From contig CAZYPH010000008.1 in NCBI GenBank assembly GCA_964649095.1, forward strand, positions 1 through 42,403: DNA of 42,403 nucleotides. The letters run 5' to 3'. The DNA comes from CAZYPH01 sp964649095 (GTDB lineage Bacteria; Bdellovibrionota; UBA1018; UBA923). Below the pieces are notes generated by a model. The model saw only the letters and a list, made by a program, of their open reading frames with translations, had not been told where the DNA came from and did not search any database. Both the position numbers and the translations under genes were made by a program. Every line of letters starts with the position of its first letter. Position 1 is the stretch's first letter. Positions 7,615 through 15,826 of the stretch are shown in pieces.

Positions 7615-8772
7615 ATGGCATCAATAGCGTCAGACTTTTTCATGTTAACCGATGTTCAAAAGAGTATTTATGAGTCGGCTCATGAATTTGCATCTAAAGA
7701 AATTGCACCAAAAGCTAAGGAGCTGGATGAAACTGGGAGATTTCCAACGGAAATTGTCGAGCAGCTTGGCAAAATGGGATTTATGGGCATGGTTGTGCCT
7801 GAAGAATTCGGTGGCGCTGGTTTAGATTACATGTCGTATGCTATTGCGATTGAAGAAATTTCAAAGGGTTGTGCTTCGACTGGTGTGATTATGTCGGTCA
7901 ATAATTCGTTGGCGTGTTTCCCAATTTATCAATTTGGTAGTGAAGAACAGAAAGTTAAATTTTTAAAACCACTGGCACAGGGCCTAAAACTGGGGTGCTT
8001 TGGCTTGTCAGAGCCAGGTAATGGCAGTGATGCTGCAGGCATGAGAACTAGCATTAAAAGAGAGGGTGATTACTATGTCCTCAATGGCACAAAAAACTTT
8101 ATAACAAACGGGCGTGAAGCTGACCTGTGCGTCGTGTTTGCTTCTCATGATTTTGCCGGCGGCAATAAATCGGTATCAGCGATCATTGTTGAAAAAGGAA
8201 CGCCAGGGTATTCCGTAGGTAAACTAGAGGATAAGCTTGGCATCACGGCTTCGAGCACAGCCCAGCTTCATTTTGATAACGTGAAAGTCCCAGCCGGTAA
8301 TTTAATTGGCACTGAGGGTTTAGGTTTTAAGATCGCAATGTCTACATTAGATGGGGGCCGAATTGGAATAGCGGCTCAGGCGTTGGGAATTGCTTCCGCA
8401 GCATTAGATGCCGCAAAGAAATTTGTAAAGGAACGTCAAGCATTCGGTAAGCCCGTTGCGCAATTTCAGGGAATTCAGTTTACAGTGGCAGACATGGCAT
8501 CGCGTTTAGATGCCGCTAGACTGCTAACTTGGCGCGCGGCAAAAAAGAAAGATGCCGGAGAGCGTTGTACGCGGGAAGCAGCTATGGCTAAGCTAGTAGC
8601 TTCCGAAGCTTGCATGTGGATTACCACTAAAGCAATTCAGCTACATGGTGGGTATGGTTACGTAAAAGAGTATCCAGTGGAGCGCCATTTTAGGGATGCA
8701 AAAATTACAGAAATCTATGAAGGCACATCTGAGATTCAGCGATTAGTAATTGGAGCTGCGGAACTAAGTTAA
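7615..8772 (+). CDS. Short-chain (butyryl-type) acyl-CoA dehydrogenase
   Basis: This FAD enzyme introduces the 2,3-double bond into a short acyl-CoA, most likely butyryl-CoA to crotonyl-CoA. Its 385 residues show the family motifs in order: EEFGGAGLDY, a flavin-binding stretch at LSEPGNGSDA, NGTKNFITNG, RIGIAAQALG, QLHGGYGY and YEGTSEIQR. In that last motif Glu369 is the expected catalytic base of short-chain enzymes. It is flanked by hbd (35 bases upstream) and the mutase genes, so butyryl-CoA is the natural substrate guess. An isobutyryl-CoA dehydrogenase cannot be excluded from sequence alone. Confidence 0.93.
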   Translation: MASIASDFFMLTDVQKSIYESAHEFASKEIAPKAKELDETGRFPTEIVEQLGKMGFMGMVVPEEFGGAGLDYMSYAIAIEEISKGCASTGVIMSVNNSLACFPIYQFGSEEQKVKFLKPLAQGLKLGCFGLSEPGNGSDAAGMRTSIKREGDYYVLNGTKNFITNGREADLCVVFASHDFAGGNKSVSAIIVEKGTPGYSVGKLEDKLGITASSTAQLHFDNVKVPAGNLIGTEGLGFKIAMSTLDGGRIGIAAQALGIASAALDAAKKFVKERQAFGKPVAQFQGIQFTVADMASRLDAARLLTWRAAKKKDAGERCTREAAMAKLVASEACMWITTKAIQLHGGYGYVKEYPVERHFRDAKITEIYEGTSEIQRLVIGAAELS

Positions 8773-8785
8773 TTACATAGTAAAT

Positions 8786-10477
8786 ATGGTATATAAAATG
8801 TCAGACGAAAAATTTGAAACTGGTTTTGCTAATTGGAAAAGGCGCGTTGATGGTGCTGTTCCTGGTGGCTCAACAAAATCACCTCGACATTCGACATGGA
8901 GTGATCTTGAGGGACCCGTTATGTGCACTCCAAAAGATCTTGAGGGCTTTGATTACGTAGAAAGTTTGGGTTTTCCGGGCGAATATCCCTATACTCGCGG
9001 CGTACATAGTAACATGTACCGTGGAAAGATGTGGACGATGCGGCAGTTCTCAGGATTTGGCACTGCCGTTGAAACCAATGAACGCTATAAAATTCTATTA
9101 AGTCGTGGGCAGGATGGTTTGAGCGTGGCCTTTGATATGCCAACGTTAATGGGTTTGGATAGCGATAGCCCATTGTCAAAAGGTGAGGTCGGTAAGTGCG
9201 GTGTGGCCATTGATACAATTGAAGACATGGAGGTGTTATTCGATGGTATTCCGTTAGATAAAATTACAACCAGCATGACGATTAACTCGCCAGCGCCAGT
9301 ATTGTTGGCGATGTATGTGGCTGTTGCACGAAGGCGTGGAGTTCAGAACGCTGCTATTCGGGGTACTTTGCAGAACGATATTCTCAAAGAATATATTGCA
9401 CAAAAAGAATGGATTTATCCACCCAAGCCTAGCATGCGCTTAGTTGCTGATACTCTTGAGTTTTGCACGCAGGAGTTGCCCAATTGGAATACTATTTCAA
9501 TTAGTGGGTACCACATACGTGAGGCCGGAGCTACAGCAGTGCAAGAACTAGCATTTACCTTGGCCGATGGTATTGCTTATGTTGAAGCCGGTATCGCCCG
9601 CGGTCTTGATGTGGATAGTTTTGCACCACGATTATCTTTTTTTTGGGATGTTCATAACGACTTTTTTGAGGAAATAGCTAAGTTTCGAGCAGGCCGTAGA
9701 ATTTGGGCGCGACTTATGCGCGAGCGCTTCAAAGCCAAAAACCCAAAGTCGTGGATGTTGCGCACTNNNNNNNNNNCTCATGCACAGACGGCTGGAGTGT
9801 CTGTAACGGCGCAGCAACCAATGAATAACATTGCCCGGGGAACGGTTCAGGCGTTGGCCGCAGTTTTAGGGGGCACCAACTCGTTGCATACAAACTCGAT
9901 GGACGAAACACTGGCTCTGCCTACAGAGCAAGCAGTTATGGTGGCGCTTCGAACACAACAGATTATAGCTGAAGAATCAGGCGTTGCTAACGTTGTAGAT
10001 CCACTTGGGGGAAGCTATTTTGTCGAATGGCTTACAAACAAAGTTGAATCTGAGGCGCTCGCCTATATAGAAAAAATTGATGCTATGGGTGGGATGATGG
10101 AGGCGATTGACCGCGGATACCCTCAAGCAGAAATCGCCAACTCGGCCTATCACTTTCAAAAATTAGTCGAGAACCAAGAGAAGGTCATGGTGGGTGTGAA
10201 TGGCTATCAAGTAAACGAAGACAAACGATCCATTGATGTTTTGTATATTGATCAGACCGTAGAGCATCGTCAGATCGAACGCCTTAAAGCTGTGAAGGCG
10301 AAGCGTGATACTTCCGAGGTGTTGCGGCGTCTGGGTAAATTAGGAGAGGCCTGTAGGGTTGGACGCAATACCATGCCATTCATTTTGGAATGTGTGGAGG
10401 CTTCAAGTACTGTTCAAGAAATCTGTGACGAGATGAAAAAGTCGTTCGGAGTCTATCGCGATCCAGGCAATTTTTAA
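8786..10477 (+). CDS. icmA: Adenosylcobalamin-dependent acyl-CoA mutase large subunit, isobutyryl-CoA mutase type
   Basis: This is the catalytic TIM-barrel subunit of the methylmalonyl-CoA mutase family, without the B12 domain. Methylmalonyl-CoA mutase uses Tyr89 and Arg207 (Propionibacterium numbering) to hold the substrate carboxylate. Here those positions are Phe88 (WTMRQFSG) and Gln206 (LQNDILKEYIAQ), the pair known from isobutyryl-CoA mutase. The catalytic His is His243 (ISGYHIREAG). The B12 domain is encoded separately just downstream, also as in IcmA/IcmB. Ten N at 9767-9776 interrupt the conserved LRTHxQTAG region; the flanks would join cleanly without them, so the gap is probably artificial. 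An internal ATG at 8798 is an alternative start. Confidence 0.85.
   Translation: MVYKMSDEKFETGFANWKRRVDGAVPGGSTKSPRHSTWSDLEGPVMCTPKDLEGFDYVESLGFPGEYPYTRGVHSNMYRGKMWTMRQFSGFGTAVETNERYKILLSRGQDGLSVAFDMPTLMGLDSDSPLSKGEVGKCGVAIDTIEDMEVLFDGIPLDKITTSMTINSPAPVLLAMYVAVARRRGVQNAAIRGTLQNDILKEYIAQKEWIYPPKPSMRLVADTLEFCTQELPNWNTISISGYHIREAGATAVQELAFTLADGIAYVEAGIARGLDVDSFAPRLSFFWDVHNDFFEEIAKFRAGRRIWARLMRERFKAKNPKSWMLRTXXXXHAQTAGVSVTAQQPMNNIARGTVQALAAVLGGTNSLHTNSMDETLALPTEQAVMVALRTQQIIAEESGVANVVDPLGGSYFVEWLTNKVESEALAYIEKIDAMGGMMEAIDRGYPQAEIANSAYHFQKLVENQEKVMVGVNGYQVNEDKRSIDVLYIDQTVEHRQIERLKAVKAKRDTSEVLRRLGKLGEACRVGRNTMPFILECVEASSTVQEICDEMKKSFGVYRDPGNF
9767..9776. other. Assembly gap (10 N)
   Basis: The flanks encode WMLRT and HAQTAG. 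The family reads LR-T-H-x-Q-T uninterrupted, and the left flank ends in CT while the right flank begins with CT. Collapsing that two-base overlap gives CGC ACT CAT GCA CAG in frame. So the N run most likely marks a scaffold join with no missing bases. Confidence 0.85.
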
Positions 10478-10502
10478 TAATTTTAGGGAAGGTTAAGTAA
10501 TT

Positions 10503-10955
10503 ATGACAGTATCGCTAGGGCAAGATCGGGCCTCTACCGACGCAACGGACTCTGTTGGAAAAATTAGGGTTTTGATCGCAAAACCGGGGCTAGATGGCCA
10601 TGATCGGGGAGCAAAAGTAATTGCCCGGGCGTTGCGTGATGCTGGTTTTGAGGTGGTGTATACCGGACTCCATCAGACCCCTGAAATGATTGTAAGTGCT
10701 GCTATCCAAGAGGATGTCCACGTTGTAGGGCTCAGTATTTTATCTGGCGCGCACAATGCCTTAGTGCCCGAAGTCATGAATGGAATGAAGGCTCATGGAG
10801 CCGACGATGTATTATACCTCGTGGGTGGAATTATTCCGGATGAAGACTTTGCAGGCCTTAAAGCATTGGGAGTACACATGATTTTTACCCCGGGCGCTAG
10901 CCTTGAGGACGTTGTTGCCTACATTAAACAGAACGCTAAGATTCGTTCTTTATAA
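10503..10955 (+). CDS. icmB: Acyl-CoA mutase small subunit, B12-binding
   Basis: This 150-residue protein is a stand-alone cobalamin-binding domain. It has the base-off motif D31-x-H33-x-x-G36 (GLDGHDRG), the S78-I-L80 motif and G108-G109 (YLVGGIIP), in the usual spacing. His33 should be the lower cobalt ligand. It begins 25 bases after the large subunit and would form a heteromeric mutase with it. The first 20 residues are a polar extension. Separate subunits are typical of isobutyryl-CoA and 2-hydroxyisobutyryl-CoA mutases and of some archaeal methylmalonyl-CoA mutases. No MeaB-type GTPase chaperone gene is adjacent. Confidence 0.92.
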   Translation: MTVSLGQDRASTDATDSVGKIRVLIAKPGLDGHDRGAKVIARALRDAGFEVVYTGLHQTPEMIVSAAIQEDVHVVGLSILSGAHNALVPEVMNGMKAHGADDVLYLVGGIIPDEDFAGLKALGVHMIFTPGASLEDVVAYIKQNAKIRSL

Positions 10956-10988
10956 GGGTAGATTTTTTTCTTCTATTTAAGGTTGGTT

Positions 10989-11011
10989 AGCCCCTAATGG
11001 GGGGGCTTTTT
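10989..11011 (+). terminator. Rho-independent terminator after the acyl-CoA block
   Basis: AGCCCC (10989-10994) pairs with GGGGCT (11002-11007), followed by a T run. It closes the hbd to icmB transcription unit. The rest of the gap to mnmG (11012-11163) must hold the mnmG promoter, but I see no convincing -35/-10 pair. Confidence 0.8.
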
Positions 11012-11163
11012 CCTAGTTCGCTATTTTAGTCCAAGTGGCCCCGTGTTAGAGTTCGGCAAATTAAGAATGTAAATGCGATATTTTTTATCGTATTTCGTGG
11101 TGGGTTGTGCCGAGCCTGTTTATTCATCCTCGGGGCAGGGCCTAAATTGCTAGGGAGAAAATC

Positions 11164-13182
11164 ATGGGTAAATCCTTCGGAGTAATTGTTGTCGGTGCGG
11201 GGCATGCGGGTATCGAGGCCGCACTCGCATCGGCACGCATGGGGGTTCCAACGTTATTGATGACGCTGAATAACGACCGGGTTGGGTATATGTCGTGCAA
11301 TCCGGCGATTGGCGGTTTAGCAAAGGGTCAGTTAGTACGAGAGGTCGATGCTCTTGGTGGTGAAATGGGTCGTAACACTGATAAGAGCGGGATCCAGTTC
11401 AAGCAGTTAAATTCTTCGAAGGGGCCGGCTGTGCGCTCTAGTCGGGCGCAGTGTGATAAATATATCTATTCGGCAAACATTAAAGAAGTTATTGAAAAGA
11501 CCCCCAATCTTACCTTGTTACAAAGAGAGGTAGACAGTTTGGTCGTCAAAAACCACCAAGTGGTTGGTGTTAAAACGACGTTTGACGAGTTAATTGAGGC
11601 CCCTAATGTCATAATCACAACCGGGACATTTTTAGGTGGTGTCATGCATTTTGGCGCTAAAGCTCTGCGTGGCGGACGCGCTGGCGATGAGGCTTCGTAT
11701 GGGTTGTCACAGTGGTTGGCAAACTATGGGTTCCGTATGATGCGGTTAAAGACGGGCACACCACCACGCCTTGAAAGACGAACTATTGATTTTAGTCGCT
11801 TAGAACCGCAGTGGGGCGATGCAAAACCAAGGCAATTTTCCTTCTATTTTAATCCAGATAAATTTCCGGTAATCGAGCAGGTTGCATGTTGGATGACTTA
11901 TACCAACGATCAGACACACGAAATTATCGCGGATAATTTTGACCGCTCGCCCATGTTTACAGGAATCATAAAAGGGGCAGGGCCTCGGTACTGTCCGTCA
12001 ATTGAAGACAAGGTGAAACGTTTTGCCGACAAAGACCGGCACCAAGTATTTTTAGAGCCTGAGGGGCTACAGACCCAAGAAATATAAGCTAATGGGCTTA
12101 GTACTAGCTTACCGTTAGATGTTCAGTTGAAATTTCTGAGATCAATTAGCGGCTTAGAGCACGTGGAAATGAGTCGACCTGGTTATGCTGTGGAGTATGA
12201 TTGCGTCGACCCCTGTCAGTTGAAACGTACGCTAGAGAGCAAAGCTGTGACCGGACTTTTTTGCGCTGGCCAAATCAACGGTACGTCAGGCTATGAAGAG
12301 GCCGCCGCCCAGGGATTAATCGCCGGAATTAATGCGGCGTGCAGGTTTCAGGAAAGAGATGAATTTGTAGTCCACCGCAGCGAGGGTTATATTGGCGTTT
12401 TGATTGACGATCTGGTTCTTAAAGGCGCTGATGAGCCGTACCGTATGTTTACTAGTCGGGCGGAGTATCGTTTGTTATTACGCGAGGATAATGCCGACCT
12501 ACGCTTAAGTGAGCGTGGTCACGAGATCGGGTTGTTGCCCGAAGATGATTATCGAAAATTATCTATAAAACGAGAACTAGTTGCCAAAGATCTTCAGCGT
12601 TTGGACGAGGTTTTTTGGAATCCGACAGACGACAACAATGCAAAATTAAGTGCGATAGGTAGCGCAGCTATAAAAGACCGGATCTCAGCGAGGCAGTTAC
12701 TGAAGCGCCCCGAGATTCACTATAAACTCTTATCTAGCCTAGGGTTTAGTGCGTTGCGCGACTTGACTACTCAGTTGAATGCTCATGTGAGTAGTCAGAG
12801 TCAGGTTGCTGGAGGTGGCGTCGAAATAATGAATAGTCATTTGGGTATTCAGGACTCAGTTGACCTTCAGTTGAAGAGCTCAAGCTTTTGGGATCTCGTT
12901 GAAGAACAAGTAGAAATACAAGTCAAATATGAGGGTTATATTAGGCGAGATCTTGAGGTTCTGGCAGAGTACAAAAAAAATGAGGGGACTAAGATTCCTC
13001 AGGGTTTTGAGTATCGTTCTGTGGGTGGGTTATCTACGGAGGTTATTGAAAAACTTGAACGTGTTCAGCCGGAGACTTTGGGACAAGCTTTACGAGTGCA
13101 GTCAGTAACTCCAGCAGCCGTGGCTGCGATTTTGGTTGCCTTAAAAAACAAATCGAATCGAGAGCAGTATGCCTATCATTGA
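11164..13182 (+). CDS. mnmG: tRNA modification enzyme MnmG, interrupted by an in-frame TAA
   Basis: MnmG is the FAD-dependent partner of MnmE in wobble-uridine modification. The dinucleotide motif GAGHAGIEAA (from residue 11), Cys45 in SCNPAIGG and Cys277 in PRYCPSIEDKV are intact, as is the later core INGTSGYEEAAAQGL and RMFTSRAEYRLLLREDNADLRL. Codon 308 (12085-12087) is TAA where the family has Tyr (Glu-x-Tyr-x-Asn-Gly); the frame continues unbroken as ANGLSTSLPLDVQ. One base change from TAT or TAC explains it. It could be a sequencing error, a recent nonsense mutation or stop readthrough. Near the C-terminus, between RPEIHYKLL and VEEQVEIQ, there are about 50 residues where I expect roughly 15-20. 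GGAG precedes the ATG. Confidence 0.93.
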
Positions 13183-13849
13183 ATTAAAAAATGACGCCAT
13201 CACTCCTAGTTTAAACGAATGCCGAGCAGCATTAGAAAAATACGGAGTTCCCCCGGCAGACTTAATTGTGCGGTACGTACATTATTTAATGGATGAGAAT
13301 TCACGTATCAATTTAACTGGTGCGAAGACTGCCGACGAGTTTGTCTTGAAGCATGTTGCCGATGCATGGCGTGCTATCGATGCCATTGGCACCTTACCAG
13401 GAATGTTGTTTGACGTTGGTAGCGGCGGCGGTTTGCCTGGTATTCCATTAGCGATTTTTAGACCTAACTCAGAGATAGTTTTAGTCGAACGCCGTGAAAA
13501 GAAGGCAGCCTCGTTAGATCGTCTAGTCTCGAAGCTTGGGCTTGAGGGCCGGGTAAGGGTGCAGTGTCGATCGTTTGAGATGTTGCCTTCTTTTCCTAAA
13601 GATGCGGAGTATTGGTTTCGTGGATTTTTACCAGGACCAAAATTAGCCGTATATTTTTCACAGGCGTTTCCAACAGGTAAACTCCCGCCTGTTGTACTAA
13701 TGAAGGGGCCTAATTGGGCTACTGAGAAAGTCGAGATACTGTCAACGCCTCGCGTACGTTCTGTTTGGTTGGAGCGTTTTTCGGAGAGTCAGGAAATTGA
13801 TTATGAATTGCCCGGGGGAGCCGGTATCCGAAAATTGGTTTTGGTTTAG
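13169..13849 (+). CDS. rsmG: 16S rRNA (guanine-527 N7) methyltransferase
   Basis: RsmG methylates N7 of G527 in 16S rRNA using S-adenosylmethionine. The N-terminal NLTGAK and the methyl-donor motif DVGSGGGLPGIPLA (about residues 83-96) are diagnostic. VERREKKAASLDRL follows, the usual second motif. The region normally reading SRAV is replaced by WFRGFLPGPKL. At 226 residues it is slightly longer than average (about 207-240). It overlaps the end of mnmG by 14 bases, so the two are translationally coupled, and it precedes parA as in many bacteria. Confidence 0.92.
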   Translation: MPIIELKNDAITPSLNECRAALEKYGVPPADLIVRYVHYLMDENSRINLTGAKTADEFVLKHVADAWRAIDAIGTLPGMLFDVGSGGGLPGIPLAIFRPNSEIVLVERREKKAASLDRLVSKLGLEGRVRVQCRSFEMLPSFPKDAEYWFRGFLPGPKLAVYFSQAFPTGKLPPVVLMKGPNWATEKVEILSTPRVRSVWLERFSESQEIDYELPGGAGIRKLVLV

Positions 13850-13872
13850 CGCGCGGACGAATAAATCCTGAC

Positions 13873-13888
13873 TGTTCCACGTAGAACA
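13873..13888. promoter_or_regulatory. parS: parS centromere site 1 (one mismatch)
   Basis: TGTTCCACGTAGAACA matches the ParB binding consensus (TGTTNCACGTGNAACA) except for one base (A for G) in the right half. It lies between rsmG and parA, 38 bp start to start from a perfect site. ParB loads here to build the partition complex. Confidence 0.88.
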
Positions 13889-13910
13889 TTTTTTGATCGA
13901 GCGCTTGGAA

Positions 13911-13926
13911 TGTTCCACGTGGAACA
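13911..13926. promoter_or_regulatory. parS: parS centromere site 2 (perfect)
   Basis: TGTTCCACGTGGAACA is a perfect 16-bp palindrome and fits the parS consensus. It lies upstream of parA and might also let ParB affect parAB transcription. The remaining part of the rsmG-parA gap shows no further feature that I can support except GGAGG (14058-14062) ahead of parA. Confidence 0.95.
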
Positions 13927-14074
13927 AACTAAATTTAATGACCGAATCATGGTCGCTGGAATATTCTTTTAGTGCTTCTCTTGTTTTACCTTTTCGAACG
14001 CGCCTTCATTGGTTATTTTTACCGAAGCGAGCGTATTTTTCATTCATTTCCACTACATGGAGGCTTAATCAGTC

Positions 14075-14881
14075 ATGGGACGAGTGATTGCAGTTACGAA
14101 TCAAAAAGGCGGCGTAGGTAAAACAACCACGACCGTAAATCTAGCGGCGGCACTAGCAGTAGCAGACCGTAAGACGTTAATCCTCGATTTAGATCCCCAA
14201 GGCAACGCTTCTTCCGCCTTAGGGGTAGATCGAAATTCATTTGTTGAAAAAAACCTCTACCACGCGATCATAGGGCAAGCTTCGTTGAGTGATGTTATTA
14301 AGGGCACTGAAGTGGATCATCTTTATGTGGCTCCAAGTAATAGTGATTTGACAGGCGCTGAAATCGAATTGGTCTCGGCTTTCGCCAGGGAGCATAAGCT
14401 AAAAGCTGCGCTTGCATCGGTGCGTGATGACTTTGATTTCATATTTATTGATTGCCCACCCTCGCTTGGGCTTTTGACCGTAAATGCTCTTACTGCGGCC
14501 GATAGTTTTCTAGTGCCTTTGCAGACAGAGTATTTTGCGCTTGAAGGGCTTACTCAATTGTTAACGACGGTTGGTTTAATTCGACAGAGTCTTAATCAAA
14601 ATCTAGAACACGAAGGCATTGTTCTTACGATGTTTGATGGGCGTAACAACCTAGCGAATGAAGTCGTGAGAGAAGTTCGGACGCACTTTAAAGAAAAAGT
14701 GTTTCAAACTGTTATCCCTCGAAATGTGCGTTTAAGCGAGTGCTCCAGTTTTGGTAAGCCAGTCATTCTCTATGACATCGATTCAAAAGGCAGTATCGCG
14801 TACCTTAATCTTGCCAAAGAAGTTATTGAAAAAAGTTTAAAGCGAATGGCCCAGTTTGAAGGAGTTGAGCAAAATGGATAG
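14075..14881 (+). CDS. parA: Chromosome partitioning ATPase ParA
   Basis: ParA (Soj) is a Walker-type ATPase that pulls ParB-parS complexes apart along the nucleoid. The deviant Walker A motif is KGGVGKTTT near the N-terminus, and DLDPQGNAS and FIFIDCPPSLGLLT (Walker B region) follow. There is no N-terminal DNA-binding extension, so this is the short chromosomal form (268 residues). GGAGG sits 11-12 bases ahead of the ATG. It follows two parS sites and overlaps parB by 8 bases. Confidence 0.96.
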   Translation: MGRVIAVTNQKGGVGKTTTTVNLAAALAVADRKTLILDLDPQGNASSALGVDRNSFVEKNLYHAIIGQASLSDVIKGTEVDHLYVAPSNSDLTGAEIELVSAFAREHKLKAALASVRDDFDFIFIDCPPSLGLLTVNALTAADSFLVPLQTEYFALEGLTQLLTTVGLIRQSLNQNLEHEGIVLTMFDGRNNLANEVVREVRTHFKEKVFQTVIPRNVRLSECSSFGKPVILYDIDSKGSIAYLNLAKEVIEKSLKRMAQFEGVEQNG

Positions 14882-15815
14882 CAATAAAAAAAACACAGGC
14901 GCACGACCAGCCTTAGGAAAAGGCCTCGCCTCGCTTTTGTCAGAGCCTCAGCGAGACGGCCAGATAAGTGCGGCAAAACCTCAGGCTGATGTTTCGAATA
15001 AAGACCGCCATCCGGGCATCAGTGTTGCGTTAGTTTCAGATATTGTGGCGAATTCATACCAACCAAGACAGACGTTTCATGATGAAACAATAGAAGAGTT
15101 GGCTCAATCGATAAAACTTAACGGTTTGATTCAGCCGCTCATTGTTCGCAGGGGGGCAGATAATAAATCGTACCAACTCATTGCTGGTGAACGACGCTTG
15201 CGAGCCGCAAAACTTGCGGGTCTCACTCAAGTTCCAATTGTTGTGCGGAAAACTACAGACAAAGAGGCTCTCGAGTTAGCCCTCTTGGAAAACATCCAGC
15301 GCGAAGATCTCAATTGTCTTGAAACAGCGTTGGCGTACCAACAACTGATGTTAGAGTTTAATCTGACCCAAGAGGTAGTTGCCGAACGCATGGGAAAAGA
15401 CCGAGCGACGGTAGCAAACCACCTTCGCCTCTTACGATTACCTGCTAAAGTGCAGCGCCAGCTTCGAGATAATTTAATTTCATTTGGTCACGGCAAAGTA
15501 TTGTTAAGTTTAAATGACCCAGAGTTGATTAATCAGTTGGCGGACGAGGTGGTGGATCATAATCTTTCGGTGCGACAGCTCGAGCAACGCATTCAAGATG
15601 TGAAGCAACAAAATTTAGAGAAGTCTAAATCAACGACTGAACAACCTTCGGAAAAAACACCGCTACAGCTTCGTTTTGAGTCCGTAGCAAAGACGTTAAA
15701 TAATAAGTGGTCGACTAAGGTTTCATTTCAGGGAGACGCAGAGCGTGGTAAGATTGTCGTTCAGTATTCCAGCCGAGCGGAACTCGATCGTGTATTAGAA
15801 GATCTCCTAAAATAA
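14874..15815 (+). CDS. parB: Chromosome partitioning protein ParB
   Basis: ParB binds parS, spreads as a CTP-dependent clamp and activates ParA. The N-terminal part has KGLASLLSE (ParA-contact type). The CTP-binding region follows, with NSYQPRQTF, GLIQPLIVRR and AGERRLRAAKLAG. A helix-turn-helix follows in LTQEVVAERMGKDRATVANHLRLL, and the C-terminus is the dimerisation region. I chose ATG 14874 (313 residues) because AGGAG lies nine bases upstream; an in-frame TTG at 14856 would add six residues. The start overlaps the parA stop, a sign of coupled translation. Confidence 0.96.
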   Translation: MDSNKKNTGARPALGKGLASLLSEPQRDGQISAAKPQADVSNKDRHPGISVALVSDIVANSYQPRQTFHDETIEELAQSIKLNGLIQPLIVRRGADNKSYQLIAGERRLRAAKLAGLTQVPIVVRKTTDKEALELALLENIQREDLNCLETALAYQQLMLEFNLTQEVVAERMGKDRATVANHLRLLRLPAKVQRQLRDNLISFGHGKVLLSLNDPELINQLADEVVDHNLSVRQLEQRIQDVKQQNLEKSKSTTEQPSEKTPLQLRFESVAKTLNNKWSTKVSFQGDAERGKIVVQYSSRAELDRVLEDLLK

Positions 15816-15826
15816 TAAAACAACTT

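Noticed and set aside
8786..10477. 2-hydroxyisobutyryl-CoA mutase assignment for the large subunit
   Set aside because: That enzyme has Ile at the position that is Phe88 here, so isobutyryl-CoA mutase is the better fit.
11068..11090. Hairpin GCGATA...TATCGT in the mnmG leader
   Set aside because: Short AT-rich stem in an AT-rich gap; not distinguishable from chance and no GC-rich terminator shape.
12061..12130. Programmed frameshift in mnmG
   Set aside because: Both halves are in the same frame; only one codon is TAA, so this is a nonsense or readthrough case, not a shift.
12088..13182. Second half of mnmG as a separate gene
   Set aside because: It continues the same reading frame and the same protein family from mid-domain; there is no ribosome binding site for a new start.
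13893..14087. Open frame of 64 codons in the rsmG-parA gap
   Set aside because: It covers a parS site, has no ribosome binding site, no recognisable domain, and runs into parA; the parS sites explain the sequence.
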